Shown: positions 11,011-22,277 of the stretch, in pieces
Position numbering within the stretch: the stretch's first letter is position 1
How the letters are laid out: the number at the start of each line of letters is the position of its first letter
DNA from: Gordionus sp. m RMFG-2023
Taxonomy: Eukaryota; Nematomorpha; Gordioida; Chordodea; Parachordodidae
Reading direction: 5' to 3'
NCBI RefSeq assembly: GCF_954871325.1
Contig: NC_088778.1
Location: forward strand, 34,174,730 to 34,238,729
Length of the DNA stretch: 64,000 nucleotides
Made by a program: the position numbers and the translations under genes
Notes under the pieces: generated by a model
What the model was told of the DNA's origin: nothing
The model's database searches: none
Seen by the model: the letters and a program-made list of their open reading frames with translations, nothing else

Positions 11011-12530
11011 AAGTAACGGGGTTGCTATTTTTTTTTATAGAGTAACGCAAAATGTAACGACATTACTTTTTACGTAACGAACGTCAAGAAATATACTCAT
11101 GATTTGAAATTATCGTTTCGCTCCAAATCATCGAATTAAATATTTTTTTTGGTTATCATTTCCGTAATCCTGATTTAAAGGAATATTTCATGATTCATCG
11201 TAAAATATCCTATCCAATTGGAATGAACCACGCACATTGCCAACCATTTTTCACTATTTTGATTGATCGCTAAATCCGTTATGGTGAACATCTTTTAATT
11301 CATCTGAATAAAAAAAATAAACATCCACCAAAAAAATCTTCAGAATAAAACTGTCCATAAGTTCGTTTAGCGGTTGTGAAAATCATGAGATATTTTTTAT
11401 AAAAAATTTTCTGTACCATTTGTGGAGAAATTATGAAGGGGTCCGAGCCTTGCAGAGATATTAGAAATTTTGGAAAAAAAAAGAAGTTTTAGAGTCTAAA
11501 GATAATGAACAAATGATAGAATTATTTTTTTAGTAGGAGCCTTCCGATTGCAACCGGATATTGAATCCAATCCTTGACACTTCCACCCAACCCAAATTTT
11601 TTTGAACAATTATCCTGGCCCAAAATTTAACGAAAAGTCAAACCTTACCCGCGATATTTATGAAAAGTCAGGACCGGAGCTAAATTTACGAAAAGTCGGA
11701 GATGGGTTAGCTAAAATCTTACTAAAAGACTGCCGTACTTCCGGTTTCTCTTTCCTAAAAAAAAATTCTTACAAGTACCAGTTCCACTCCAACCCCCCCC
11801 CCCCCAAGATTATTAGTTTTTTTAGTTTATATTTGTATAAAAATTTTTACATTTCGAAAAATATTTAATAACAAAATCTTAAATATTTTCAATTTGCCAA
11901 AAAAAATATATATTTATAAAAATGAATTATTAATTAATTAATAAAAGTTTGTGACATCATAATTGTCCTAAAATTAAAGAAAAAATTAATGATTGCCACA
12001 ATTTCGAGTAATGCTAAACCATTCTGAGAGTTTAGCAAACACAAAATAACAGGACATTAAAAAAATGATTATTTTCAAAAAATTGTGTTTATCGTGTTGG
12101 ACTAAAATGACCTTAGCTAGCTTAAAGAATCAATTTTTCGAAATTTTTTTTATATCAATATCATCGCAAAACTTCAATCGTAACACTGGATTAGGTTATA
12201 ACGGTTGTTCACCCTTTAAAAACCCGAAAATTTTGGGTTAAACCGGTTAAGAGCTACTATTTCCCCCTGTTTTCTCGCAAACAAACCACGTTTACGAGTT
12301 TTAAACCGATCATTATTAAAACGAATTTTATATCGTTGGATAGAGAATTTTTCCCTCTTTCCAGCCATATAATTTTTACGGAATATATTTTGAAGCTAAG
12401 GGTCCTAAAACTGGGATTATACAGGTTCAATCAAACACAATTTAGTCGCAAAAAATAAATATTTAATCTTTTTCCCTCGCATATTTTTTACGCGAAATTT
12501 TTTGAAAGAGAGGGTTTCGGAAAGGTTCGC
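11010..12530. other. Gene-free upstream region of the histone gene
   Basis: No gene supported. Near 11017-11095 there are several GTAACG words, also seen near 34130-34200 and 48750-48850. Near 11605-11700 there are three imperfect repeats around ACGAAAAGTC. A C run lies at 11793-11805. An 88-codon frame at 11602-11868 follows these repeats and is not convincing. Confidence 0.45.
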
Positions 12531-12537
12531 AGATAAC

Positions 12538-12547
12538 TATATATACA
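12538..12547 (+). promoter_or_regulatory. Possible TATA box of the histone H1 gene
   Basis: CTATATATAC lies about 225 bp before the H1 start codon. It is the best TATA-like word in the near upstream region, but in such AT-rich DNA chance matches are common. Confidence 0.3.
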
Positions 12548-12770
12548 CAACGGTTTTATTTTTGATTAATATTTACAATTTGATTTTTTAATAAATTAAT
12601 CTTTTACTTAGTAATTCAATTACCCATCTTCTGAAATTGATTTCTTATCAAGGATTTGGAATATCAGCACCAATTCTAGAAGCAATTCCTACTCACCCTC
12701 TCACCACATTACTACTAAGGAACTAGACAAGATAAAGGAATCTCCCTGTAAACCTATCAAAGTTACAAAT

Positions 12771-13716
12771 ATGACAATCGATACCATGGAACCGATGGAA
12801 CCCGAAACGCAGATGTCGGTAGTTGACGCCGGAGTCCCTAATAGCATGATTCCCAAAAAGAAAGGTGGAGCTAAGGCTGCAACCAAAAAAGCAGGGCCTA
12901 AATCGAAGACTCTCATGACCGGTGGTAGATCGCTCAAACCGTCACCAGTCGCTGCCTCCAGCCAATCTTCGAATCCCAATACGATAGTTTCTTCGGGTCA
13001 CAAAACAACTCCCGCCAAAAAGGTAGTCAAAAAGACAAAGTCCGACAATTTGAATCACCCGACTTGGGGCGAGATGATTTGCGCCGCTATTTCTACCCTC
13101 AAGGATAGGACCGGATCTTCTAGACAAGCCATAGTCAAGTACATCAAAGCTAATTACCAGGTGGGAGACGATGCCAAGTATATCAACAAACACATCAAAA
13201 TGGCGCTCAGGAAGATCACCAACGACGGCAAAATCAAACAGTCTAAAGGCACCGGTGCCTCTGGTTCCTTCAAATTGGGCGAAAATGTCAAGCCCGTCAA
13301 ATCCTCCGACAAAAAACCCAAAACTCTTTCCACGACACCCGCCAAATCCTCCAACACCAAGAGGATAAAGAAGCCGAAAATGTCTGGAACTCCCAAAAAG
13401 CCCGTAGCCAAGACCGCGGTCAAAACGGCGACAGCCACGACCATTAAACCGAAGATGACAGGAGCGGAGAAGAAGAAATCAATTTTGAAGAAAAGCAAAT
13501 CTCGTAAGTATTTTAAAAATATGTCAATTTGTTCCTTATTCAAACTATTCACGTGATTATGAATTTATAAAATTAAAATGTTTTTTAAAAATTTGCATAG
13601 CTGCCGCCACAAAGAAAGTTACCGCTACCACGATCAAACCGGTCGAGACCAAGAAAACGGGCAAAAAGACTCATGGCACAAAATCCCCCAAGAAGATGAT
13701 CAAAGGCAGCAAATGA
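12771..13716 (+). CDS. Linker histone H1, two exons
   Basis: Linker histone that binds nucleosomes at the DNA entry/exit point and compacts chromatin in the nucleus. Exon 1 is 12771-13503 and exon 2 is 13601-13716. The 97-bp intron has GTAAGT at 13504 and ends GCATAG at 13600. The phase-1 junction joins in frame to give 282 aa. The globular winged-helix (H15) domain spans residues about 96-170: HPTWGEMICAAISTLKDRTG opens it, AIVKYIKANY follows, and GTGASGSFKLGE closes it. The N-terminal 95 and C-terminal 110 residues are Lys/Ala/Pro/Ser/Thr-rich, as expected for H1 tails. The start ATG follows ACAA. Codons are far richer in G+C than the flanks. No other histone genes are nearby. The intron and polyadenylation signal suggest a replication-independent H1. 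Confidence 0.95.
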
Positions 13717-13784
13717 ATCATGAATCTATAAATATAAATCATTACTTTAGAAAAATAACTATTTATTGTCAAATATTTGTACAT

Positions 13785-13790
13785 AATAAA
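13785..13790 (+). terminator. Polyadenylation signal of histone H1
   Basis: AATAAA lies 69 bp after the stop codon. No canonical histone 3' stem-loop (GGCTCTTTTCAGAGCC-like) is visible between stop and signal, so the message is probably polyadenylated. Confidence 0.65.
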
Positions 13791-14252
13791 TAATGGTAGA
13801 TTTTTTTTATATATATTTATTTACGTATGATTATATTTTATTTATATTTTTTGTAAATATTCGATAAATAAAATATGGAAGTAGTAATTCTTCTGTAAAA
13901 AAAAAAATACAACATAGTGGAATATCTTGTATTTTTAAAAATATGGCGTCTTGATTTAAAAATTTAAGTAGAACGTATCTGGTATTTCCTGTTAGGATAC
14001 CACATCGCAAAAAAAATTGTTAGCGAAATTTCGATGCGTCTTAAACTTGGTCCGAAATAATGTATGTGCCATCACCCCTTTATAAGTTTTTCAAATTAAA
14101 TTATCTGGGGGGGGGGGTGTACTTACGGGATTCGGAAGTCCGTGAAGTTGGCGCAACGACTTCAGGATTAATTAATGATATCGAGCCGATCTGATTTATA
14201 TCGAAAATGTAAATGTCGGTACCGAACCGATATATCGAATAGCATAGCTCTA

Positions 14253-14470
14253 CAGTGTTGTGATGATTTAATGAAACATTGACTAATTAATACTTTAAAA
14301 CCCATCATCTATATAAATTATTAATTTCTTTGCAAAAATAATTGAAATGTAGACAAATCATTATTGAAAATTCTTTTATTATTCCATTTGTTATTTTAAT
14401 AATTTTTGCAATATGTATGATGGGTTTTAATTTAATCGTCAATATGTTTCATTAAATCATCACAACACTG
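14253..14470. mobile_element. Palindromic MITE with about 55-bp inverted repeats
   Basis: The left end CAGTGTTGTGATGATTTAAT is mirrored at the right end, ending AAATCATCACAACACTG. The arms run inward through TGAAACATTGAC and the AAAACCCATCAT / ATGATGGGTTTT pair. It is 218 bp and non-coding. The ends look hAT-like, but the 8-bp flanks (TAGCTCTA and GAATTATC) do not match, so the target duplication is lost or the true ends differ. Confidence 0.75.
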
Positions 14471-14707
14471 GAATTATCTCGTTATGAGGCAATTAATTGT
14501 CAATTTCGAGTCGGCTTTAATTTTTTTATTATCACCATAAATTGAATGTTCCTTTTATACATTAAATAATATATAAAGCAATTTGTTAAAAATTAGAGGA
14601 AATTATTATTTTTTTTTCTTCATCTATGTTATTTAAACGATAAAATTTTATTCCGATAATCCTGCTTAGCCCTTATCCCTTTATAATCCTTTATCTGCAT
14701 ACATGAA

Positions 14708-16214
14708 CAGGGTTGCCAGGTCTCCCTCCATCAGCAGGAGACTCCCGCTAGTTTACACGCAGACATCTCACTCCCGCAATTGGAAATCTACCGCAATTTT
14801 TAAATTTCTCTCGCACAATTTTTTAATATATAAATAATAAACAAGGTTTCATATTAAAATTAAACTCAACGCATCAATTTAAACAAGGCTGCGTTTACGT
14901 TTTAATATATGCGTTTTGAAACGCTGCGTTGCAATGTTCATTTTGTGCGCACTATAACATTATAGTGGTAGGTGCTTAATTATGACGTATCACGTTTAAA
15001 TACATAATATGGTAATATTGTGCTTATTTCAATGATAATTATTTTATTATAAGCTCAATCACATTATTATAATCAGTGCGAATAAGCAAGGATATCACCA
15101 ATATTTTAGGACCAGAATCCAGGTGGTCAATTCTTGACGATTTGAATATAGCAGTTTGAGATTATCAATGAGTTCCATGTCAACTTTCTGCGCTGATAAT
15201 GCCTCAGTGAATTCAAAATCCAGAGTGTATTTACAGAATTGAGGCAGCCCAATGTTGACTTAATGCTAAATGGCGGTATATACCATGTACTACATAATTC
15301 TTGCAAGGCAATGAATGTATTATTGGATGTCGAAATAATTGTAATGAAATTTTTATCAAATTTAATCAACTAAAAGAGTTAATGAATTAAAAGAGTTGGT
15401 GAAGGGGTCTGACTTGGAATGGTGTGGGTTGTTGCGACATGTCCCTATCAGGTGGTAAATCTGTCCTAATATTTTGAAAAAATTTTCGAGAATGAAATGG
15501 CAGAGGCATATTTAGGAATGATTTCACTTGTAGGATATCTACTACATGTTGTTAATATGCAGTTGCAATCAGAAGAATTTTTTAAATAAAAATTCACAAA
15601 ATTATGCTGCAGCTGTGTTCATTTTTACAGTTACAAATTGACATTAATTTTATGGGGCTATTACTGAAAATAATGTTCAAATATTACTCTAATTAATGTA
15701 TTTTTAAATAATGCAAATTGCTGAAAATATCATATTAAAATGTTCAAATATTACTCTAATTAGTGTATTTTTAAATGAAGCAAATTTTTTTATTAAGACA
15801 ATTTTAGAATATTTGCAATCAAAAGTTGATTTCAATAACTTGATTTCTTGGAACAGATATCATGAATTGATGGTTTTAGTAATTTTATAAATATATTAAA
15901 AATACCGATAGACATTGATGTCTTGTTTGAGGAGATTTAAATGATTTTCTTTTATATACATTATAAATAAAGTAACTCCACGAAAAAGAAGTTAATTTGA
16001 AAAATATTACATATTCTGAAATTATAAAAGGTTACCGACTTTGTTAATATTTATATAAAGAAATTATTATAAATAATATGGGGGGGTAACTAAACTAATT
16101 CACAATCCCGACCGAAAGCCGGCACTGCAATTTATATATACCCGTAATTTTCATATTTCACACCCGCAAAATACCAAATATCTCCCGCAATTTGAAAATA
16201 ACCCGGCATCCCTG
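14708..16214 (+). mobile_element. Decayed hAT element with terminal repeats
   Basis: The ends are CAGGGTTGCCAGGT at 14708 and, inverted, CAGGGATGCCGGGT at 16214. Flanks TACATGAA (14700-14707) and TCAATGAA (16215-16222) match at 6 of 8 bases. The terminal zones repeat CCCGCAATT words. Inside, a stop-interrupted hAT transposase is readable on the plus strand. A second, rearranged copy lies at 53573-55120. Internal direct repeats of about 75 bp occur near 15675-15775. Confidence 0.75.
15090..15570 (+). pseudogene. hAT transposase remnant (ZBED/DUF4371-like)
   Basis: Plus-strand reading gives ADNASVN at about 15192-15212 (second catalytic Asp region), then ELKELVKGSDLEWCGLLRHV with PIRW just after at about 15384-15453, the region usually preceding LLRHVPTRW in hAT transposases, then MAEAYLGMISLVGYLLHVVN near 15496-15555. 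Several stops and frame changes separate these blocks, so it is dead. A spurious 80-codon minus frame overlaps it. Confidence 0.65.
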
Positions 16215-16222
16215 TCAATGAA

Positions 16223-16690
16223 TACGAGAAATCACGTGATCTTCACGTCAAACGTTTACTATAAGCGGGGGAGGGGGTACTCTATTTCTTTTAATACCTG
16301 TAGTGGTAGGAGATATACATCAGAAGGGGAATAGGCTTAATTAATGGAGATGGGGGGTTGCGAATTCAATTTTTAAATTATAATAGGGCAAAAATATATT
16401 ACTATAAAAATTCATGGACTTTTATTATGGACTTATTTGGATATACATACATAGATAGATTACTAAACATTGATTAAATCTATGTATTGCATACAATATA
16501 ATCATAGTCCTTATATAATTATATATAGTAATTTAGGCTGTGTCCATAACCAGTTCGACAAATTGGAAAAGTTTCAAAACTTTCGCAGATTTTTTAAGAT
16601 GTCCCTATTAAATTAAAAATTTTTTTTTATAGAAATTATGTTTTGGACATGTTTCCAGTTTTATATTTAATATAGCTTATTTATTTATTT
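16223..16690. other. Gene-free stretch
   Basis: No gene recognised. It contains short G runs near 16265-16275 and AT-rich filler before the segmental duplication begins. Confidence 0.4.
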
Positions 16691-16837
16691 TCGTTAAGGT
16701 TTGTAAATTTTTTTTTTTTTGATATTTTGGACACAATCCCTTAAAAGGGATAGAAGTACAAGTAGACCGTCTATCAGTAGACTTAAATTCATGCTAAACA
16801 ATATACAAAAATCAATGACATATAATAATATCTAGAC

Positions 16838-17108
16838 TGATGATGCATTCATAATAATGCATTGGAAAGTGTCGTTGAATGCAAATCAGCCTGAACCCGT
16901 TATTTTGGTGACCCATATAGTAATTATTCTCATTTTTAAAAACTACTATTAAAATTGATAAACTTGCTTCCTTATCATCTCGATGATCAAGGCAATTTTT
17001 TAATGTTTACGTCGGACTTAGGAATAAATTGGCTTCTCGTTTAAAAAAAATGGCGTCCCCAGCTGTTTTTCATTGGGTGCACACTTTCAATGAATGCATC
17101 TTCAGTCT
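16838..17108. mobile_element. CTAGACTGA MITE, copy 1
   Basis: Inverted arms TAGACTGATGATGCATTC (left) and GAATGCATCTTCAGTCTA (right) enclose about 235 bp, with secondary inverted words AATCAGCCTG and CCCAGCTG. The inside shares ATCTCGATGATC, GGAATAAATTG and TCTCGTTT with 32975-33186 (opposite strand). Non-coding. In the duplicate segment (about 21522-21557) only the left arm survives. Confidence 0.68.
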
Positions 17109-18252
17109 AGGTAGGTATTGTTATCGGATCAAAACTTAGATTCACGCTAAATAAAACATTCATTCATATAAATGAGTAAGAAGGTTTCCATTTTTTAATT
17201 TAATTTTACGAAATTATTCAGAAAATTAATTCAGATTTTCTAAAAAAAATTAAAAAATAACTTTTTTACATTCACAATTTTTTGATAGTTTGTGAGATTG
17301 AGTATTGAAAATATAAGTTTTAAGATAATTATTCGAAAAAAATAATTTGTTTATGACTAAAAACTCATAATTTATAGGCGGATAAATTTGTTCTGAGTGG
17401 GGTAAGGTACAGATTTTTACCGGGTATTGGATCCGATGAATTTTCTGACATGTAGACTTTTTCACATCTTCCGATATGATAAATATTAGGAGAGGAAGGT
17501 GCCTTCGACTCCAATATCGTTAAACAGAACAATCTTGCTATAAATGTTTTAACGCAAGTTGGCGCTAATAGCGTTCCAAAAGTATATTTTTTTCTATATA
17601 GCTACAACATTTTTTAATGTTAGTCATGGGAAACAAAATAAAACTTGGTTATTCTTGATAATCAGTTAAAGGTTTTTTTGGTCTCTCATCATTAGTTTGT
17701 TAAAAGCCATTATAATTATTCAATTAATATTGATAATAAAGTTATAAATTGATGAAATTCATCCATATTATTTATTAATTTTTTTTCTTTCTCAGGTTTG
17801 AAGATGTTATCTAGAATACAAACAGGTTTTGAAATTAAGCTAGTGGTTAAAGTTAAGATAACTATCGATCTGAATAACTAAAGGGGGGGGGCTAAAGATA
17901 TGCGTATTTTTAATCTACGAGGTTTTATTATTGAATTTCTTTTTTTTTAGATTAATCCATGCATTAAATTCAGAATTGGCTATTGATTAGTATCTATTTT
18001 TTAAAATAAATATTTCGATAATCGATAAGGGAATTGAGGGCACAGACCATTTTCCCATCATCATACAAAGAATAATTTTGCACTTTCAAATCTATTTTTG
18101 GGGCAAAATATATATTTTTTTTTCTTCTTTGAAATACTCTTGATTTTATAATCCAGGTTAGGTGTCTTCTTAGTGCATCTAACGAATATTAGGTAAAGAT
18201 ATAAATTGTAGTTTATATTTAATAATTTTATTAAGTTATACTACAAGTAGAC

Positions 18253-19825
18253 CTGTGCGACGATGATTGACGGCTGCGGTTAAAATTTTTTATCGGCGTC
18301 CGCCGCCTACTTAAATTGTCGGTCGCGGCGGCGCGATATTTATTAAAAAAAATTTTTTTTTAAATAAATTTAATTTATAAATCAATATTACATTTTTTTT
18401 ATAATTTGGCGCTCTTTTCTAACACATTGTTAACATAGTTTATTTCTTAAATTATTTCCTGTCTCACTTCAATTTAAATTCATGTATTTTCTCATTCTCA
18501 GAAAAATAGACTAAGGAATTGCATATTCACTTAGATCAGAGTCACATAAACAACACATATTAGTAATATTCTATTTATTTTTTATTATAACAAGTATATA
18601 TTTGAAATGCAAACAAAATATTAAGTAAGAAATATAATAAATCAGAATTCAGATTTAGCTAAATCATAATTATCATGAATAAATAGAATTTTATCAAGAT
18701 TGGTGGGACATAAATAAGTCCTTTTTGCATTGAGTATTAATCCAGCAATGGAAAAAATTCTTTCGCTGGGTGTACTAGTTGCAGGTATACAAAGAACCTT
18801 CCTAGCTAAATTTGCAAGCTTAGGAAGTTCCAGTTGTTTTTTCTTCCAAAAGTTTAATGCATCCTCTTCTGGGATATTATTTTGGCTTAGCAAAATATGG
18901 CATTCTTGTTCTAAATTACTTATATTGTTATAATCACTGCCTGGAATGGAATGTTTACGAGCTATTTTGGCGATATGAGAACTGGAAGTCTCCCCATTAT
19001 CTTCAACTTGGATTTCACTTTGTGCATTTTTATCATTTTCTAAAAGTTTTAAATGTCTTGTTAAAAATTGCAATGATGTAGTAGAATTTGAATTTAAATA
19101 TTCTGACACAATTTTCAGATTTTGAAATCTGGGATCAAGGAGAGTCGCTAAAATCTAATGTTCAAAATATAACTTTATTAATAAAAATATAAAATAACTT
19201 GAAGTTCAGTAATGGAAAACCTATGGTCAAGCTTTTTTTGCATATTTTCTTTTAAACAAATAATATCTGAGGAATCAGATATATTGATCTGTATGTGGGT
19301 TTCTATTTCACTGCGAAATAATAACCCTAGATTTATAGTCGATCCCTTTTGGTAGGAAAGAAATTCCACCGACTCTCGGAATGGAATTAATACGGCATAA
19401 AGCTCGTCAATCATATCCCATTCATTATTAAAAAGTTTTAAACATTGTTTTCCTATTTTATTCAAAACATTATTAATAATGTTCACGCTACGAACACTTT
19501 CTAGCATAATTAATATGCTGTGCCAGCGGGTAGGGCAATTTAATTTTAACGATTTTGTATTATATAGATTGGTTGGTGTAATGACATTTCTATTATCCGC
19601 TTCGTTATCAAAATGGTCATCAAGGTATGGATCAGAATCATCAATATCCAAGATATGACCTGTCTCATAAATTGACTGGAGACATTTACGATGCTCATCT
19701 TCAATTTCACATTCCAAATCAGTTACTCGATATCTGAGGGCTGAAATAATTTCTCTAATTTTTTTAAGGAGATTATCAATTCTGGCAACTTTTTTTATGC
19801 CATCAACTGTAACCAAATTATGGCT
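18253..19825 (-). mobile_element. hAT element fragment carrying an open transposase
   Basis: Present only in the left copy of the duplication. The 3' end of the element (window left, 18253-18345) is G/C-rich, beginning near TAGACCTGTGCGACG and repeating GGCGGC/CGCCGCC words, as at hAT termini. The other side stops abruptly at about 19825 inside the transposase, without an inverted terminus, so the element is 5'-truncated. Confidence 0.65.
18642..19816 (-). CDS. hAT-family transposase, 5'-truncated, with 44-bp intron
   Basis: Two blocks: 19816-19199 and 19154-18642. A 44-bp intron (19198-19155 on the minus strand, GT...AG) fuses them in frame, giving ELQ-ILATLLDPRFQNLK across the junction, the usual hAT core text. 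In total 376 aa. The first block carries LNCPTRWHSILIMLESVRSV. The second carries the C-terminal dimerisation domain: NFWKKKQLELPKLANLARKV, then IPATSTPSERIFSIAGLILN and NKAKRTYL-like text. BED finger and first catalytic region are missing, since the start is truncated. Known role of the family: cut-and-paste transposition with 8-bp target duplication. No internal stop is seen apart from the intron, so it is relatively young but cannot be autonomous as found. Confidence 0.82.
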
Positions 19826-20995
19826 TTATTATGTGTGTAAAATTTATCAAATTTTTAGTAATCATCACTTGCTCCATTAAATAAAGATACGCATTGAATT
19901 GAAAGATACAGGCAATTGTTCGTTCAATACACATGTCTAATGCAAAAAATTTCCATTCTGAAAGAAATTTGTCAAAAAAACCTGAAACCGCCATTAATAT
20001 TTAAAAAGCCAAAATGAATATTGTCACAAGATTGAATTCCACTCTTGATATGATATTAAGGATGGAATGTCCTAACTTTTCAAATTCATGGAAATAAGAA
20101 TGATTATGATGAAATGGGGATAACCCAAGTAAATTCATTCTATAAAATAAAATGAATAATATTTGTTTTGTTTTTATTGGACATAATGGAAGCAACTATA
20201 AAAGATCTCAGAATTTTTGCCGCCATATTAAGGAATGCTATGGAAATATTTGAGTCTGAAAAAATATCCCACTCTCTGAGTGTAATAATTCCATTTTATG
20301 ACAATTTACTCTCGACGAAAATCGATCCATTTTTTTAAAGAGGCTTCCCTTAAAGGCTCAAGAAAAGCTTGATGAGATATATGGATTATAACAATCCCGG
20401 GGCTAGTGTTGGCCCGATTAAGATTTCCGCTAAAATAATATTATGTGAGCATCGAGATTTGGCAAATAGATGTCCAAGCATTTCTGCCAGCTGTGAGCAA
20501 GATCTTTAGGACTTGCATATCGGGGTTTTTAACAACACTAGGAATAGCGGGGTTTTGACTGAGAATATTAAATTTATAAGAATAATGGAATCTTAAAATA
20601 AAATGATATCAGTCCCAATGTACCACCTCATTTTTTTAAAATATAAAATTAGATAAAATGAAAAACACCCCTTTCTTGAATGAATTTGATTTATATATTA
20701 AACAACCCCTAAACTACTTCCATATGAAAACCCTTTTTTTATGATGGAAACGATCATCAAAGAATTTAGAATCTTATTAAAAATGGCTAAAGGTTATCTT
20801 GGAATCCCTGGTGCATCTTGTCCATCTGAAAGATTATTCTCTTCCGCTTATATGATGACTGATAAAAGATTTTCTATGAAATGAAAAAACTTTATCTTAT
20901 GGTATACACTTATTGGATACCTTTATAAAGTTAAGTGATAAACTTCTTCTACAAGGGCTATCTATATCATAAGGTATGCTGATGACTGATTATGA
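19826..20995 (+). pseudogene. hAT transposase remnant, left duplicate
   Basis: A different hAT lineage on the plus strand with many stops. Readable pieces: ITRLNSTLDMILRM near 20020-20065 (TRWNSTxxML region), a block HSLSVIIPFYDN near 20270-20305, and PGASCPSERLFSSAYMMTD with KRFSM just after, near 20805-20875 (hAT dimerisation region). Minus-strand frames over 19850-20195 are shadows. Its twin is at 23176-24390. Confidence 0.65.
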
Positions 20996-21020
20996 TGGAA
21001 CACTTGTTGCACGAGAGGCC

Positions 21021-21385
21021 CAATACTCATAGTTCAATAAAAAGTTTCACCGACTCTTCGAATCTGGTCGGACAAAATTTTTTTAGTTATTTTTTTTTGA
21101 TTTTTTGAGTCAAAATCATGATACGTTTGAATAAATAACTTCCTTTTTTGGGTAGGTGTGAAATTCATATTGAAAATGAGAAGTATATATTTAATGGAAT
21201 ATGACAAACTAGACAACTTTTATGAAATGCAAAATAATATAAAATTTATTTAATAAATATATAAATAATAAAATGTGAATATCTATTATTATTTATAATA
21301 AATTTAAAACATAAAAATCAAGCGTTTTTTTTTCCATTTTTCATGGGGAAGTGGGGAGCCCCCCACCCCATGCCTACGCTACTGC
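21021..21385. mobile_element. Spacer between duplicates, with a hAT-like G/C-rich end
   Basis: About 365 bp separates the two large duplicates. Its right edge reads, on the minus strand, CAGTAGCGTAGGCATGGGG, resembling the CAGTGGCGTAGC terminus of the MITE at 54277. A matching left end was not found. Otherwise AT-rich and non-coding. Confidence 0.35.
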
Positions 21386-21753
21386 ATTAAAGTTTTAAAT
21401 TTATTTTTTGATATTTTGGACCCAATCCCTTAAAAGGGATAGAAGTAGAACTTCTATCAGTAAACTTAATTTCATGCTAAACACTATACAAAAATCAATG
21501 ACATATAATAATACCTAGACTGATGATGCATTCATAATAATGCATTCGAAAGCGTTTTATGAAATTATTTAGAAAATTAATTGAGATTTCTAAAAAAATT
21601 AAAAAATAACTTTTTTACATTCACAATTTTTTGATAGTTTGTGATAGAGTATTGATAATTTAAGTTTTAAGATAATTATTCGAAAAAATATATTTGTTTA
21701 TGACTAAAAACTCGTAATTTATAACGGGCTAAATTTGTTCCAAGTGGGGTAAG

Positions 21754-22277
21754 TGTTGTAATTGTTGAAAAAGAAGAAATAAATTAAATATAATACATAA
21801 AATGTCATTTATTTTCTGACAGGGGAATGAAGTTTTCCTTGGGGGAAGAAGAGGAGATGAGGATCACGGGGTGTTTCATTGTTAGGAAAAACCCCTAGTT
21901 GGAGATTGGGAGATATTGGATTAATGGTAGAAGGTGTCAGCTGTGGACCATTGGGAAATGAAGAATTGGATAATTATGATTTATTATATTATATTATTTT
22001 TAATGGATAGATTGTTGTTGTTTTATTATGGATAAAGATAATTTTGAATAAATGGGTAATGTTAAATATGAATCGTGGTTAATGGTCAATGTTATATAAT
22101 TGAGAGTAAAAGGCATTTTTGTTATATCTAAGTTAACTCGTAAAAATTGTGGTTTTATTATGGATAAAGACCATTTTGAATAAATGGGTTATGTTAAATA
22201 TGGATCGTCGTTAATGGTCAATGTTATATAATTGAGAGTAAAAGGCATTTTTGTTATATCTAAGTTAACTTGTAAAA
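21754..22277. mobile_element. 524-bp insertion with 5-bp target duplication
   Basis: Comparison with the left copy at about 17400-17405 shows the uninterrupted site GGGGTAAGGTACAG. Here GTAAG is duplicated on both sides (21749-21753 and 22278-22282). The insert begins TGTTGTAATTG and contains two tandem units of about 127 bp (about 22021-22277) sharing GAATAAATGGG and GAGAGTAAAAGGC. A 5-bp duplication and a TG start fit a solo LTR, but the right end does not read CA, so the class is unresolved. No coding sequence. Confidence 0.7.

Larger units (their letters stand above)
16695..21010. repeat. Left copy of a large tandem duplication
   Basis: Long blocks here recur almost unchanged at 21386-24400: 16720-16870, 17200-17420, 17402-18247 and 19826-21010 correspond to 21400-21555, 21570-21755, 22278-23175 and 23180-24395. 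Over long stretches only scattered single-base and few-base differences are visible. This copy additionally holds the right part of a MITE (16868-17108) and a second hAT transposase (18253-19825) that are absent from the right copy. Confidence 0.85.

Noticed and set aside
12701-13552. Several long minus-strand and alternative-frame readings across the histone gene
   Set aside because: Shadows of the Lys-rich H1 coding sequence on the other strand.
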